DNA from: Seriola aureovittata
Lineage: Eukaryota; Chordata; Actinopteri; Carangiformes; Carangidae
Assembly: GCF_021018895.1 (NCBI RefSeq)
Contig: NC_079372.1
Location: 21,099,237-21,163,236 of the forward strand
Direction of reading: 5' to 3'
Length of the DNA stretch: 64,000 nt
Below, piece after piece: positions 50,346 to 61,249 of this stretch; the stretch's first letter is position 1; each line of letters opens with the position of its first letter. The notes beneath the pieces were generated by a model that did no database searches, had not been told where the DNA came from, and saw nothing but the letters and a program-made list of their open reading frames with translations. Made by a program: the position numbers and the translations under genes.

Positions 50346-50833
50346 TGGCGGCTGCATGCGGTTCCTCCCTCAGCAATTTTTATTTATTTTGAAAAAAGTA
50401 TTTATATACCCCGAATTCATCGTGCCACAGTCCAGCTTAAGTCAAGAACTGAAGTGCTTTGTGCAACAGATGAGTTCAGACTCTATGTGAAGTCTGACTG
50501 TTTGTTAGATCTAAGTCACAGTCAGAGTCTGTCTCTGTGAAACCGGCTCCAGCCGACACAAAGACTGAGCTGTGAGTTTACTTGTAAAATAATCACTCAG
50601 ACAAAGAGTTAGAAGTTCGTTCATGTGACTCTCTTCTTCACAAAAGTAGCAATGGTTTGTCCAAAAAGACGCTAGATGCTTTTTTGAAAGAAAAAAAAAA
50701 AAGAAGTTGCTCGTGGGTTTTGAAAAGTCAGTAAATCTGAGCACTTTAAAGTCAAAAATTTACTTTTAATCTCAACTTTTTAAAGGAACATGAACAAGAA
50801 GTCGTCAAAGTGCTCTGTGTGTTTTCCCATCAG

Positions 50834-51134
50834 CCCTCCTCACCGCAAAGAGCCCGTGGGCGGCGAGAACGACGGCCCGGAGATCAAGGAACGGAAAAAG
50901 AAGATTGAGGACAACGCTGACATGGCAACTTCGCTTCCTGGGTGCCTGGGGCAGAAGGACCATGATGCCTTGCTGGCCATGAGGGACCAGGCTCGCTTGG
51001 TTTCCACGGCGATACAGCTCCTGACCTCCCCCGAGTCCAACTGCCTCTCCTCGCCCCCATCCATCTATCACAAGGTCTGCAGCAACGACGCAGCGGAGCC
51101 GTGTGACCTGGAGAAACCTCAGGCTCACAGTCAG
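50834..51134 (+). CDS. Exon 6: conserved middle segment, helix plus Ser/Pro linker
   Basis: 301 nt, completing codon 369 (Ser) and encoding residues 370-469; phase 2 in, phase 0 out. The acceptor is gttttcccatcag. The donor tcag|gtacac is weaker than the others. The protein starts PPHRKEPVGGENDGPEIKER, then a helix with HDALLAMRDQARLVSTAIQLL, then a polar segment ending QAHSQ. The REPVGGE-like start and the helix with regular Leu/Ala spacing match the region after the ENRVLLSNLQR helix in family proteins. If the weak donor were ignored, the frame would read on to a stop at 51269, giving a truncated product; I consider splicing to exon 7 far more likely. Confidence 0.88.
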
Positions 51135-51529
51135 GTACACGTCCTGCTGCTGCGTCACAGAGTCCGCCTGTTAACAATTTCCCTCCTTTATTCTCTGCAG
51201 AACGGACTGTCTCCGTCTTTTGGTTTCATCTGCCCATTATTAGCATCAGATAAAGTCAAGAGCAGATGATGTTCTGACCCCCTCTGTCCCAGACGATAAA
51301 TAAAGTGCAGCAGAATAAACTGTTGTGACTTTCTGATGATGCAGGATGACAGGTCACTAAAACCGTCCAATGAAGGAGTCAGTTCATGTGACTGTTTATA
51401 AAACTAGATTTATTTACAGTGAGTCATTGTGAACCATAAATGAGGCAGAACTAAAAGGCAATTAAGGAATTTAAATCTTGGACGATTTTCAACTATTGTA
51501 AGTTCCCTTTTAAATTTGTTGAAAACCAG

Positions 51530-51840
51530 TTCAGTTTTATTTTATTTGTATTGTGCCAAATCACAACAAACATGATGTCAAGGCTCGTTACAAGATGAAG
51601 TCAAGATCTGATGATAATAATGATGATAACAATAATAATTATAATGAGAGAGAGAGAGAGAGGAGAAGCACAAACTAGGGGAGAGAGAAAATACAATGAC
51701 ATGAAGTAAGATGATATGAATGCAGAGAGAGAGAGAGCTCAATGCATCATGGGAGTTCTCCCAGCAGTCTAGGCCTATGGCAGCATAACTGAGGTCTGGT
51801 TCAGGACTTTATCAAAGAGGACAGGTGGAAGCTTAAAGGT
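51530..51840. repeat. Teleost dispersed repeat (retroelement type) in intron 6-7
   Basis: cagttttattttatttgtat, ccaaatcacaacaaacatga, (GA)n-rich middle and ctatggcagcataactgagg, a well-known block order of a fish interspersed repeat. The stretch 51135-51530 before it has nothing I can name. Confidence 0.6.
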
Positions 51841-51879
51841 AGTTGTGGTTGTTAGACGTGGGGTTGTGTGAGGTGTTCA

Positions 51880-52310
51880 TGTTCAGTTGGTGTGTTTCCT
51901 GCAGTAGATTCAGTTTAGAGCAGCAGGAGGACCAGGAGTGTTTTAGACACTTTTAAAAGACGCCCAGTGAAACAATCCAACATCTGTTTAAATTTTAAGC
52001 TTCATGTAGAAGATTTTACATCTTCATCTTCCCGTCAAAACAAAGTGAAGTTTATCTCTTTCTGATTCACTCAGACCTGAGGCTGCGGCGTAACACAGTG
52101 CGCTCTGTATGTGCGCTTGAAATACAGTAGTTCAGCGGTTGAGAAAATGTAGCACCAAAGGAAAGTTCTGTTTCACCAGTAAGATAAAGATCTGAAAATA
52201 TTCTACATGAAGCTTCATTTGAACAGATGTTGGATTGTTTCGGTGGGCGTTTTGAAAAGTGTCTAAAACAGGTGTTTTCTGCTGGCCCCGCCCACAGCAG
52301 CACATCACTC
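51880..52310. repeat. Dispersed repeat family D, head-to-head palindromic copy
   Basis: The left arm (51880-52045) is in + orientation (cctgcagtagattcagttta, acgcccagtgaaacaatcca). The right arm (about 52130-52290) is the same element in - orientation (agcaccaaaggaaagttctg, tctacatgaagcttcatttg, aacaggtgttttctgctggc). The arms share roughly 90 nt of inverted similarity. The right arm ends about 70-80 nt before the exon 7 acceptor. Confidence 0.7.
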
Positions 52311-52361
52311 CTAACCGTCAATCAGCTGATCCTGAGTGACTCCTCTGTCTTTGTCCCACAG

Positions 52362-52595
52362 ATTTCAGAACTGTCTGACTTGGCCGACCGGCCTCTGGTC
52401 GGAGCTCTGACCAGCAGGCTTCAGGCCCTGCACACCCAGCTGCAGGCCTTCGTGGAGCGGGTGGACGGCCTGGGTAAACCCCCGGCAGGTGGGAGGGACC
52501 CTCAGGTGGAAGGAGCATCTCCCCTGCCCTCACCCTGCGCCTCCCTCATCTGCTCCGGAGACGAGCAGAATGGACTGAACGCTGCAGAGGAGAAG
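52362..52595 (+). CDS. Exon 7: amphipathic helix and Pro/Gly-rich linker
   Basis: 234 nt, 78 codons, phase 0 to 0, residues 470-547. The acceptor is tttgtcccacag and the donor aag|gtaaaa. It begins ISELSDLADRPLVGALTSRL, continues as an amphipathic helix (LQALHTQLQAFVERVDGL), then a Gly/Pro/Ser-rich linker ending LNAAEEK. A helix of the form L..L..QLQAF.E.V...G is present at this place in SOGA-type proteins. An inverted-repeat transposon remnant lies just upstream, its right arm ending about 70-80 nt before the acceptor. Confidence 0.88.
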
Positions 52596-55047
52596 GTAAA
52601 AGACAAAGAAGACACACTCCTCCTCTTCACTCCTCGTCACACTTTCTCTTTCCTTTATCATCTTTTTCTCTTTTGTTGGGCTTTATTTTCTGTTTTCACT
52701 AGTTTCTTTTCTGCTATTCTTTAGGCTTGTGTTTGGTCCAATGCCTAACCATTAGTTTGGTTAACACTCCTGAACCCACTTAAACACGCTGCTTTAGTTT
52801 CTCCTCACGGTGAAGAATGGATTTACACAGCGCGCTCAAATCTGACGCACCAGCGGCCACGACCTGACGATGACAACAACAACAACAAACAGGAGATTAG
52901 ATAAAGATGAGACACGTTCACACACAAACACTCTGGCTCGCTCCAGATCTGTTTATGATAAAAATAAACATTGGCGGTGACTAAAACATAAAAATAACAT
53001 CATGGGAAAAAACCCTCAGATTTCTGTCCTGTTCATATTTTTATAGATTAACACTGTTGAGAATAAACAAACATCACTTTAGTAAGAAACAGAAATGTAA
53101 AATTGTGAACAGAAATCCTCCTGGATGTTTCAGATGAAGTCAGATTTGAGCGGCCGGTGTAAACCTCTCCACACACCCCCACTCATGTCCTCTGCATGCT
53201 GTTTGACTTCCTCCTGACCTGAGTATTTAGATGCTGCTTTAGGCCTCAAATGGAGCCTGTCTGTTGCATGGACATAGTGAAGGTTATTAAGAGCAACATT
53301 AAGCTCCATTTATTTATTTATATGTATTTTCATCGGCAGATCATTAAAAACAATTCAACGTACAGTCTGGGTTTACGTCTCGTGTGGTTTATCACGACTG
53401 TTTTCATTTATAATGACGTTGGATTTATCGTTTGTTAAGACTGAGTGAGGCGGATTCTGTTGACTAGAAAATAATAAACAGGACTCACAGTCTGACTCTG
53501 CTCTGGTTTGAATTTTTGGTTTAAAAACTTGATTAAAAAGTTTAGTTATTGGTGTTTTCCATCTATTTTAGCTGCTGTGAGGTATTTCCTGACACCACAT
53601 ACTGAGGACTGAGCAGTAACTTTGGTAAAAACACAAGAATATAATAAAAAACCAATTTAACCTTAAAACACAAACTCCAGAGTCTGAAAACAGAAGCAAA
53701 TAGTCTTGAGTTATTCATCGTTTCCGTGCAGAATTGTAACTGGGATTATGATCGATGGCGGCTCATGAGACAGTGAGACTCTGTCTGAGTAGATTTCCAG
53801 TCACACTTCATAAATCACATTCTGTGTTTGAAACGCTCCACTGGGAAATTCTGGGGTTATCGCTGATTGACAGTGACTTATGATCGACTCTGCACATCTA
53901 CTGTATTCTCAAGTATATAATGGTACTAAGAAAATTCAGTATGAGATATGTAATTCACTCGACTGGCTTGTTTTTGTGCTGTACTGTCGACGGCACATTA
54001 TTACCTCACTTCGTCAGGAATATGTTTAAACCATCAAATCTAATAAAGATCCGTCAGGAAAAAAGCGGCTTTCACGACTAAATTGACTAAATTTGCTTTT
54101 TACGATGATGAATCTGGATTTTTAACGTGTTTCTTCTAAAATCTGTGTTGTCTTTTCTGATCTGATCTAACTTTCCTGTTTGGAGAAAGCTTTTGTGAAA
54201 TTATAGAGTGCTGAGTGAGTAAACTTCAATGTGTAGACTCCATTAGAGGCCAATTCTGAGTCCCAACACCCCTCCGATCTCTCCTCCCCTTTCCTTCCTC
54301 TCTCCTCGTCCCCTCCCTCCTTCCCTCCTTTCCCTCTGCACGGGCACCATAACCGTCTCCCCCTTTCCTTCTTTTTAAACCTCCTTTCTCCCGCTCCTCA
54401 CGCCTCCTCATCTTCACCATCTCCCGCCCTCACCGCTTCCCTCCTTTGCTACTCTCCTCCCCTGTCTCCTTCCTTCCTCTCCTTCCTCATCTCACCCTGC
54501 GCTCGTTTCCTCCTCGGCTCCTTGTTACCTCCTCGCCTCCCCTTCGCTCTGACATTTCATCTTAACCACCTTACTCCTTCTCTTGCCTTCCCGTTCGTCT
54601 TATCTCTCCTCCTCCTCCCTCTCTCCCATTGCTGTTTTCCTCATCTCTCCGTCTTTGTTCGTTTCTTCCCATCTTTCTTTTCCTCTCGTCCTCCCTCAGC
54701 CCTTCATTCTGCCCTCCATCCTCCTCTTCTTTCTTTTCTCCACTCTCTCCTTCTCCTCTCTGACCAAGCTCTTCTTCCTTTACATCCTTTTCTTTGTCTT
54801 GTGAGATCCATCAATCATTTCCCTCATGTTTTTATTTTCCATTTTTCTGAATGTTGTCACATGTATGGACACCATCATGGTTGTATTGTTTTTCTTATTG
54901 TTGTTTGTTTGTCTTGTTTTCTGTCATTTCCTCCTTTTTCCTTTTGTTCCACAACTTCTCCTCCTCCCCCTGTCTCTCCCTCTCTTTTTGTTTGTTTGTT
55001 TGTTTGATTTTTTTTTTCTTCATTAACTTGCCCATGCATGCATGCAG
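52596..55047 (+). other. Intron 7-8 (2.45 kb) with a long polypyrimidine region
   Basis: 52596-54230 shows nothing I can name beyond AT-rich unique-looking sequence. 54240-54990 is strongly pyrimidine-biased on the + strand (see separate entry). The 3' end carries an alternating CATGCATGCATG run directly before the tandem acceptor. Confidence 0.7.
54240..54990. repeat. Long polypyrimidine region
   Basis: About 750 nt with very few purines on the + strand, mostly tcc, ctt and cctt mixtures without a fixed period. It gives rise to several Ser/Leu/Pro-rich spurious frames. It lies upstream of exon 8. Confidence 0.8.
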
Positions 55048-55185
55048 CAGCCTGATTATAGGGACCACACAGAGCCAGAGGTGAAAGGTCAAACTGAAGA
55101 GAACAGCCAATCAGACAGCAATGAACCAGAAAAGCAGGCAAGCAGCGAGCAGGAGCAGCAGGAGAAGGAGACGGATGAAGCATCG
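55048..55185 (+). CDS. Exon 8: acidic, Gln/Glu/Ser-rich disordered linker
   Basis: 138 nt, 46 codons, phase 0 to 0, residues 548-593. The donor is tcg|gtaagt, a near-ideal match. The acceptor is a tandem gcagcag, so the exon may start at 55048 (with Gln) or 55051 (without). The peptide starts QPDYRDHTEPEVK and ends KETDEAS. It is rich in Glu, Gln, Ser and Asn and has almost no aliphatic residues, so probably a disordered spacer between helices. No domain is recognised in it; support comes from frame continuity, strong splice sites and exonic base composition. Confidence 0.78.
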
Positions 55186-55884
55186 GTAAGTCGCTCACAA
55201 TCACAGAAACATCCACACACAGGAGGAGCTTGAGTTCTCGTCCGTCTCAGGTCTGACAGCTAACAACGTTTTTCAGCCGGAACCTGACGTGAGTCTTAAG
55301 CTGAGGTTTTAATGTCAGATTCCTCCCTCTCTTTCTGTCAAACACACAGACAGACAAACACCACAGGTTTGACCGGACACGGTCTAAGAATGCAACAAAT
55401 AAAACGTCCCGTCTGTTGCTTCTGCAGCTTCTCTCACACCACGTCCACACGGCTGCATCTTAAATTTTAAAACGCCTTTTTCAAACAAAAATGATCTCTG
55501 TCCAAACGACAAACAATAACAACAATAATAATGACTTTGGTAAATAAATGTTCTGTCAGTCATAGTGAGTGAATGTGTTGCTGCAGTTTTAATATAAATG
55601 CAGTTTCGATATTTAATTTGACAAAAAATATCTTAACTCAAGGTCCACTCACTGGCTTTTTCCAGAGTTTTCAATTGTATCTCACAGTCTTCTTTAGCAG
55701 CGTTACTTAAGTACAGCGCTTTAGTCATGTGATGACGAGTCATAGGTCATATATGGCAATTTTTAATGTTAATATTTATGTTACAGATACCAGCCCTAAG
55801 TCATGTACAAACACAGATCCACAAGCTGCCCTGCACAGGCCAATTAAAGGCTCATTTATGCACACATTTACGCACACACACGTG

Positions 55885-55916
<32 letters not shown>

Positions 55917-57967
55917 ACCGCACACACACTGTAGCTTGAAGTTACCGATGTGGCGCAGTGGTGGCGATCTCATGCTCAGCAACAGCGCCGTAAACAAACA
56001 CAAACAGTGACTTCACCGTCAGCTGTGGGACTGACAGGAAGAAGAGACCTTTGTTTGGCTGACCTTTTTGCCGGCGTGTCGCCATGGAAACTGGAGCTGT
56101 GTGTGTGTGTGTGTGTGTGTGTGAGTCTGTCTGCATCTTTATCCGAGGCTGAGAGGCTGAATGGGAGACGGAGACTGAAATAGAATGAAAGAGAACGATA
56201 ACAAGTGAGTGTTAGATATTGTAGATACAGACGGGCGTGTTTGTAGCAGTGATGAATAGAGAGTGACACAACAACACAAACACCCAGTGTTTACATACCC
56301 TCACTATTCAGCATAATACTGCCACTTATACTGTGTGAGTGTATCTTATAGCTCGACCAACACTATTTCTTCCAAACCTCACAACTTCTACCTGACGTCA
56401 ACTCCACATGGAAGCTCCATATAAATCACTACAATTTGTGTCTGTGCACAGATTAAACAAAATAGAATAGAATATTTATTTAGGTTTAGAGGTGCTGGTA
56501 GACATATTTTTCAACTTAAAACAGAGCTGGGCTAAACTGTTTCCCCCTGTTTCCAGTCTCTTTGCTAAGCTAGCTAGGTTAACTTTCTGACGCGAGGGCA
56601 TTTTGGGAAATATGTTTGTTTGCTGCGATTATGAAAGCGAGAGGCAGGAGCGGATTAGCTTAGCGTAGCATAAAGGATGGAAGTTGGGAGGATGTCACAG
56701 GAAAAGCCTTTTAAAACATGCAGTTAAGGAAATGATTAATTACTTTTCCTGTGAATCCCTGCTCCTCCATAGTCCTCCATATGGAAGCAAAGGGGAAACG
56801 TCCAGCCTGCCTCTGCCCAGAGGTCACAAGTAGCACAACCACCTGCACTACGTCTAACATTGTGCTTTTATGGGGAATTACCTGCTGTAACTATGAACTG
56901 CTGTAACTCTCTGAATGCACTCACCCTCTGGGATAACCATGAGTTCGCAAAACCAGCGGAGATATAAATACGGTTTAACATTTCCATGTGTTGATAATCG
57001 AGCTTTGGAGATGCTGTTGGGAATAATTTAATAATTGTGTGCTTTGGAAAGAGGCTAGAGTCCAGTCTTTGTGCTTAGCTAAGCTAAATAATTCCCTCCT
57101 CTCGCTCCACAGTTATTGCACAGACATGAGAGGAGAATCGATCTTCTGATCTAACTCATCTAAAGCAAAGAAAAAAGAAAAACAAATCAAATAAGCCTCC
57201 TATAATACAGAATAGTAGAATATAAGAATCCCCCTTAAACGATTTCTGCTTTAAAAACACTGTAAATAAAAATTTATTATCACGATCAAATACTAATTAA
57301 TTACCTTAACCTCTCAACCCCTCATTTTATTGTAGCATTTCTATATAATAAAATAGAATAAAAGACTAATGAAGCTATTCTTATATTGCATTATTAAAGG
57401 GATGTTATTTAAACTCTCACGTTGCTATGGTTTCTGATGTTGTGGCTCATTTTCCACGAGGAGCTGCCATTTTTCCGCAGTCACTTCGGAGCACAGTCAG
57501 GTCTGAGCAGTTTTTCTGGCCGACAAGTGGAGGGTGTGAGCGGCCCGGGTGGAGGGTGGTGGAGGGCAGAGGCGGAGCCCAGTGGAGAGTGAAAGAGGAC
57601 AATAATGGTACAGTGGCGGGTCGATGGATGGCACTCACTCAGCAGCCAAATGAGGCGTGGGGGACAGTCAGTGTGTGTGTGGATGTACAGTGGCGTGCCC
57701 GGAGCTGACGTGTGATTTAAAGGGTGATGTGGAGCAAAACTGGCGTGTTATTTGCTTCGCACACTTAGCTGTTCATGATTTTTTCATTTCCTCTTAACTC
57801 TCTCTTCCCTCGCCGTTTTTTCCTCCTGTTACTGCTTCTGTTCTGTCTCTTACTCCTTCTCTTCCTGCTCGTCCATGTCTCCTTATCCACTGCTCTCTCA
57901 CTTCTCTCTTTTTCTTCATCCCTCTCTACACACATCGTTTCCTCATCTCCCTCATTGTCTCCCCCAG
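55186..57967 (+). other. Intron 8-9 (2.8 kb)
   Basis: Contains a fragment resembling the CGTCCACAC-ended repeat (55438-55510), a short AACTCAAGGTCCACT repeat fragment (55633-55700), CA/GT microsatellites (55860-55928, 56097-56122) and a GCTAAGCTA-type repeat (56515-57095). 57430-57720 is GC-richer and G-rich but shows no exon in the gene's frame. Confidence 0.65.
56515..57095. repeat. GCTAAGCTAA-type dispersed repeat in intron 8-9
   Basis: ctgtttccccctgtttccag, tgctaagctagctaggttaa, cattttgggaaatatgtttg and, further on, gcttagctaagctaaataat. Probably a rearranged or double copy; the middle (56720-57000) is not recognised. Confidence 0.5.
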
Positions 57968-58081
57968 CCCTCCCGGTCCAGTGAGCGGCTCCAGGCCCGG
58001 CTGTCCGAGGCAGAGGAGTCTGCTGACGGAGCTCAGGAGGAGCTGGAGACGGAGAGAGAAACCACTCTCAAACTCACACAG
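57968..58081 (+). CDS. Exon 9: short Glu-rich coiled-coil exon
   Basis: 114 nt, 38 codons, phase 0 to 0, residues 594-631. The acceptor follows a long pyrimidine tract (cctcattgtctcccccag) and the donor is cag|gtcagt. It reads PSRSSERLQARLSEAEESAD and ends TTLKLTQ. Leu/Ala spacing and Glu/Arg content indicate coiled coil. It continues smoothly into exon 10 (IQDEHQKALLRRD). An in-frame stop follows 39 nt after the donor. Confidence 0.86.
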
Positions 58082-58299
58082 GTCAGTCTGCAGCAGCGGC
58101 TAGTCAAGACGCAAAAATGAATAAACAAAACTTGTAAACACCTCAAACACACTGAAACGCCAGAGGAGAATTTGCACAGAAATATCAGGTGTTTGGCATC
58201 TAAAGGTCTCTTTGACAACAAACAGAGAGTCTGTCCTTCATTATTTTTTGGCTTTAGAGAAAAAACAAGCTTCTGGTGACTTATTTATAATCATAACAA

Positions 58300-58960
58300 T
58301 AATAATAATAATATTAATGATAATAACTATTTATATAGCAGCTTTAAAAACAGAGCTTACAAAGTGCTTTGACAAACGAATCAGAAGCAGGACAGAAAGA
58401 AGGGAGAGTTACGGAGGAAGGACAAATAATACGCTTCAATATAAATAAGAACGATTAGACGGCGCAGATGTCATATAGAAACACTCACACACAAACACAG
58501 TAAAAGCAATAAAAGGGCGTCATGGAGACGGTAAAAAGACGACATCACGTAAAAACAAGTCTATAAAAACGAGTTTTAAGAAGAGATTAGTAGAAGTTAC
58601 TGACTCTGCCTCGTGTCCTCAAGGCAGGTCGTTCCAAAGTCGAGGTGTCCTGATGGAAAAAGCGTCACTTTTAGATTTAAGCCTCGACTTTGAAACGGCC
58701 AGAAGGACCTGACCCGAGGAGCTGAGGCTGCGTACTGGCTCACATGGGGTTAATAACGCTGCGATGTAGCTCAGGGCTTAAAAAGTGATCAGTTAAATCT
58801 TAAAATCAATTCTCAAACAGACAGGGAGCCAGAGGAGGGAACAGAGGATCAGAGTGATGTGATGTCGTCTGTTAAAAGCAATAGAAGCCGAGCTGCTGGA
58901 TTCTGAGCTATTCGGAGGAGGGAGAGTGACTTTTGGTTTATTCCAGAGAGGACAGAGTTA
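58300..58960. repeat. Teleost dispersed repeat (retroelement type) in intron 9-10
   Basis: Blocks tatttatatagcagctttaa, cttacaaagtgctttgacaa, gcaggtcgttccaaagtcga, tttgaaacggccagaaggac, atcttaaaatcaattctcaa and ctgctggattctgagctatt in that order. It occupies most of the 1,010-nt intron between exons 9 and 10. Confidence 0.65.
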
Positions 58961-59091
58961 TTTTCTTCAGTTTGTCTAGTTTGTGAACATATGGTTTGAT
59001 TCTAAGACAAAGAACTGTTCCTTACAGACATTCAGCAAATAAACACTTCCAGCCTGAAGGCCTTTTCTGATTTCCTCCTCCCCGCTCTCAG

Positions 59092-59322
59092 ATCCAGGAC
59101 GAGCACCAGAAGGCTCTGCTCCGTCGGGACTTCCAGCTGCAGAGTTTGGGTCTCCAGGCTCGGCTGCAGCGGAAGTTATGGAGCCAGGAGAGGACTCTGC
59201 TGGTCCAGGAGTCTCAGCACCTCAAACAGGCCCTGTTACTGCTCAGCCTCAAGCTGCGCTGCTTCCTCAAACAGTGGAGGCTGGGCTGCAAGAAGGACAC
59301 GGAGTGGAAGGATGTCTTGGAG
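59092..59322 (+). CDS. Exon 10: conserved helix with SLKLRCFLKQW motif
   Basis: 231 nt, 77 codons, phase 0 to 0, residues 632-708. The acceptor is ctccccgctctcag and the donor gag|gtatga. It begins IQDEHQKALLRRDFQLQSLG, contains LWSQERTLLVQESQHLKQ and the aromatic/hydrophobic segment LLLLSLKLRCFLKQWRLG, and ends WKDVLE. A segment of the type L..LKQ.......KLR..LK.WR.G is characteristic of MTCL/SOGA proteins and supports the assignment independently of the N-terminal motifs. The hydrophobic run is too short and too charged to be a membrane segment; it should pack in a helical bundle. Confidence 0.92.
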
Positions 59323-59774
59323 GTATGAGATGGCTCATCATCATCATCAGTCCAGAAATATGGACCAGAAATATTCCTTTATGTGTTTTGCAGATCTGTA
59401 ATCAATACTCTGTCTCCAAGTCGCAATTTCCAAACCTCAAATCATATATCAGGTTTTTGTTCAGCCATTATTCTCATCTTTTTGAGGTTGAATCTGGTCC
59501 CACGAAGGACGCAACTATCTCCAGTACAAGATTTCAATTCCTTTAACAGTAAATTAGAAAAAATATTTACTTTGCATTTCAGCAGATTTTACAGGAAACA
59601 ATTATTGACCATGAAAATATATATTTAAAATCATTAAACATCATGAAACTGTCCCATGAAGTTTCCACTGAGTGTGTGTTGCGTACTGGATAATATCGGA
59701 TAATGGCACTGCTTCATGTTGGCGGCAGAGGTAAATGACTGACAGGTGATCCTGCTCTCTGATTGGCTCTTTAG

Positions 59775-59891
59775 ATGAACAGCCTGAAGGATCTCTACCT
59801 GCTGCTGGAGGAGGACAACCTGACAAGCCCCGCCCACCAGACTGACAAGAGGTCTGCTGCAGACGAACAGCCGCTCAGCCCGACTATCAAG
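59775..59891 (+). CDS. Exon 11: Leu-rich helix and polar linker
   Basis: 117 nt, 39 codons, phase 0 to 0, residues 709-747. The acceptor is tggctctttag and the donor aag|gtaagg. It starts MNSLKDLYLLLEEDNLTSPA and ends PLSPTIK. The first codon is ATG but this is an internal exon: the frame is contiguous with exons 10 and 12. The downstream intron is only 94 nt and is mostly (CA)n. Confidence 0.87.
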
Positions 59892-59902
59892 GTAAGGAGA
59901 GT

Positions 59903-59903
<1 letters not shown>

Positions 59904-59953
<50 letters not shown>
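59904..59953. repeat. (CA)25 inside the 94-nt intron 11-12
   Basis: 50 nt of pure CA between donor aag|gtaagg (59892) and the acceptor at 59985. Confidence 0.95.
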
Positions 59954-59956
<3 letters not shown>

Positions 59957-59985
59957 TACGTGAACTTCCCGTCGTCCCCCTGCAG

Positions 59986-60153
59986 TCGAGCGCTGTGAGC
60001 AGCACTTTGGCCGACCTGAAGGTGGCGCTGCAGGATCTGAGCGGTGAGCTGCGACAGGAGAGACAAGGCTCCCAGGAACTCACCCAGCAGTTTGCAAAGG
60101 CCAAGGCATCATGGGAAGTGGAGAGGACCGAGCTGCAGAGCCTCATCACGCAG
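59986..60153 (+). CDS. Exon 12 (last visible): C-terminal coiled coil
   Basis: 168 nt, 56 codons, phase 0 to 0, residues 748-803. The acceptor is cgtcgtccccctgcag and the donor cag|gtaggg. It begins SSAVSSTLADLKVALQDLSG and ends TELQSLITQ, with a central ELTQQFAKAKASWEVER. The pattern (Q..Y/FA..KA.W.VE...L) is a family hallmark; in relatives it precedes either a C-terminal tail or a long Ser-rich C-terminal half. The continuation is beyond the window, apart from a possible 3-nt exon at 60761. Confidence 0.91.
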
Positions 60154-60318
60154 GTAGGGAGGAGGAAGTGCTGCTGTACCTTTCTTTTTAACTCTTTTTA
60201 ACTAAACTGTTATTCTGCAAAACCTGCTCCAAATCTTTTGCTGCATTCAAATTGTTTAATTGAGATAATGTACAACGGAGTTTTATCTGAAAAAAGTTTA
60301 TTACGAGACTAAAGTCAC

Positions 60319-60399
60319 AATATTACAAGAATAAAATCCTAATATTACAAGAATAAAATCGTTATATTACAAGAATAAAGTTGCAATATTACAAGGATA
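60319..60399. repeat. 22-bp minisatellite
   Basis: About 3.7 copies of aatattacaagaataaaatc plus two variable bases. Confidence 0.9.
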
Positions 60400-61249
60400 C
60401 AGATGTAGCAGACAGATGTCGACATTTAGCAGGCGTCAGAAATCAGCCGAACTAAATGAGTTCAGGACAAGAGGAAAAAGTGAATGTGGAGGTGAAATGT
60501 CGTCCTCAGTGAGTTGCGGGAGTTACAGCTGACAGTCAGAATAAATGGATTGCTTGGAACGGGATAATTATCGCGCACCTGGAGGGCGACAGACAGACGG
60601 AAGGAGAAGCTGCTCTGAGGTGGCCGGTGCTCATTTCTGACAAGTGGGTTTTAAACACGAAGACATCGTCTGGGGTCAATTCCTTCTTCTCCGTCTGTCA
60701 AGTCGTTTGTTTGTACATCTGAGCCTTTAATTCTCACTCTGTCTGTCTGTCTGTCTGCAGGCGGTGAGTAATGCCTTTAATGTTTTCTCCTCCTCTCCTC
60801 TCCTCATTGTCTCTGTCTGTCTCGTAACAGCAGCAGAGGCGGTAATCGAGCTAATTAACGGCCTCTGAGATAGAACACAGCCTGTGTGTTACCGCCTGGT
60901 AATTGAGACAGAGAGAGAGATATAAAGGAGGGAGAGAGAGATAAAGGAGGGAGAGAGAGATAAAGGAGAGAGAGATGGAGAGGCCTGGTGAAATTGAGGA
61001 ATTAAAATAGCTTTTTACCTCTTGTCCCTGAGAGTATATCACTCATTTATCTGTTGTTTTATACCAGTTGTATGTCCCCATTATCCTCCTTCAGTAAAGT
61101 CTAACAATTATTTTCCTGACAGATTAGGCAGAGGCAGATTACAACAGTAAAAGCCATAACCTTCGTCCCGAAACTAACTAGCACTAGCACATAATGAATG
61201 TTTTCCTTTCACCCAGGTGCTGTTCTTGTTTTTGACAAAATTACTATAA

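Noticed and set aside
54522..55007. 161-codon + strand frame ahead of exon 8
   Set aside because: Translation of the polypyrimidine region; no relation to the gene's frame or to any protein family.
55951..55962. Polymerase III A-box-like TGGCGCAGTGG
   Set aside because: No B box follows at the expected distance and no tRNA fold is possible; likely chance.
59775..59777. ATG of exon 11 as a translation start
   Set aside because: The frame is continuous with exon 10 through good splice sites; no promoter or 5' UTR signal is visible.
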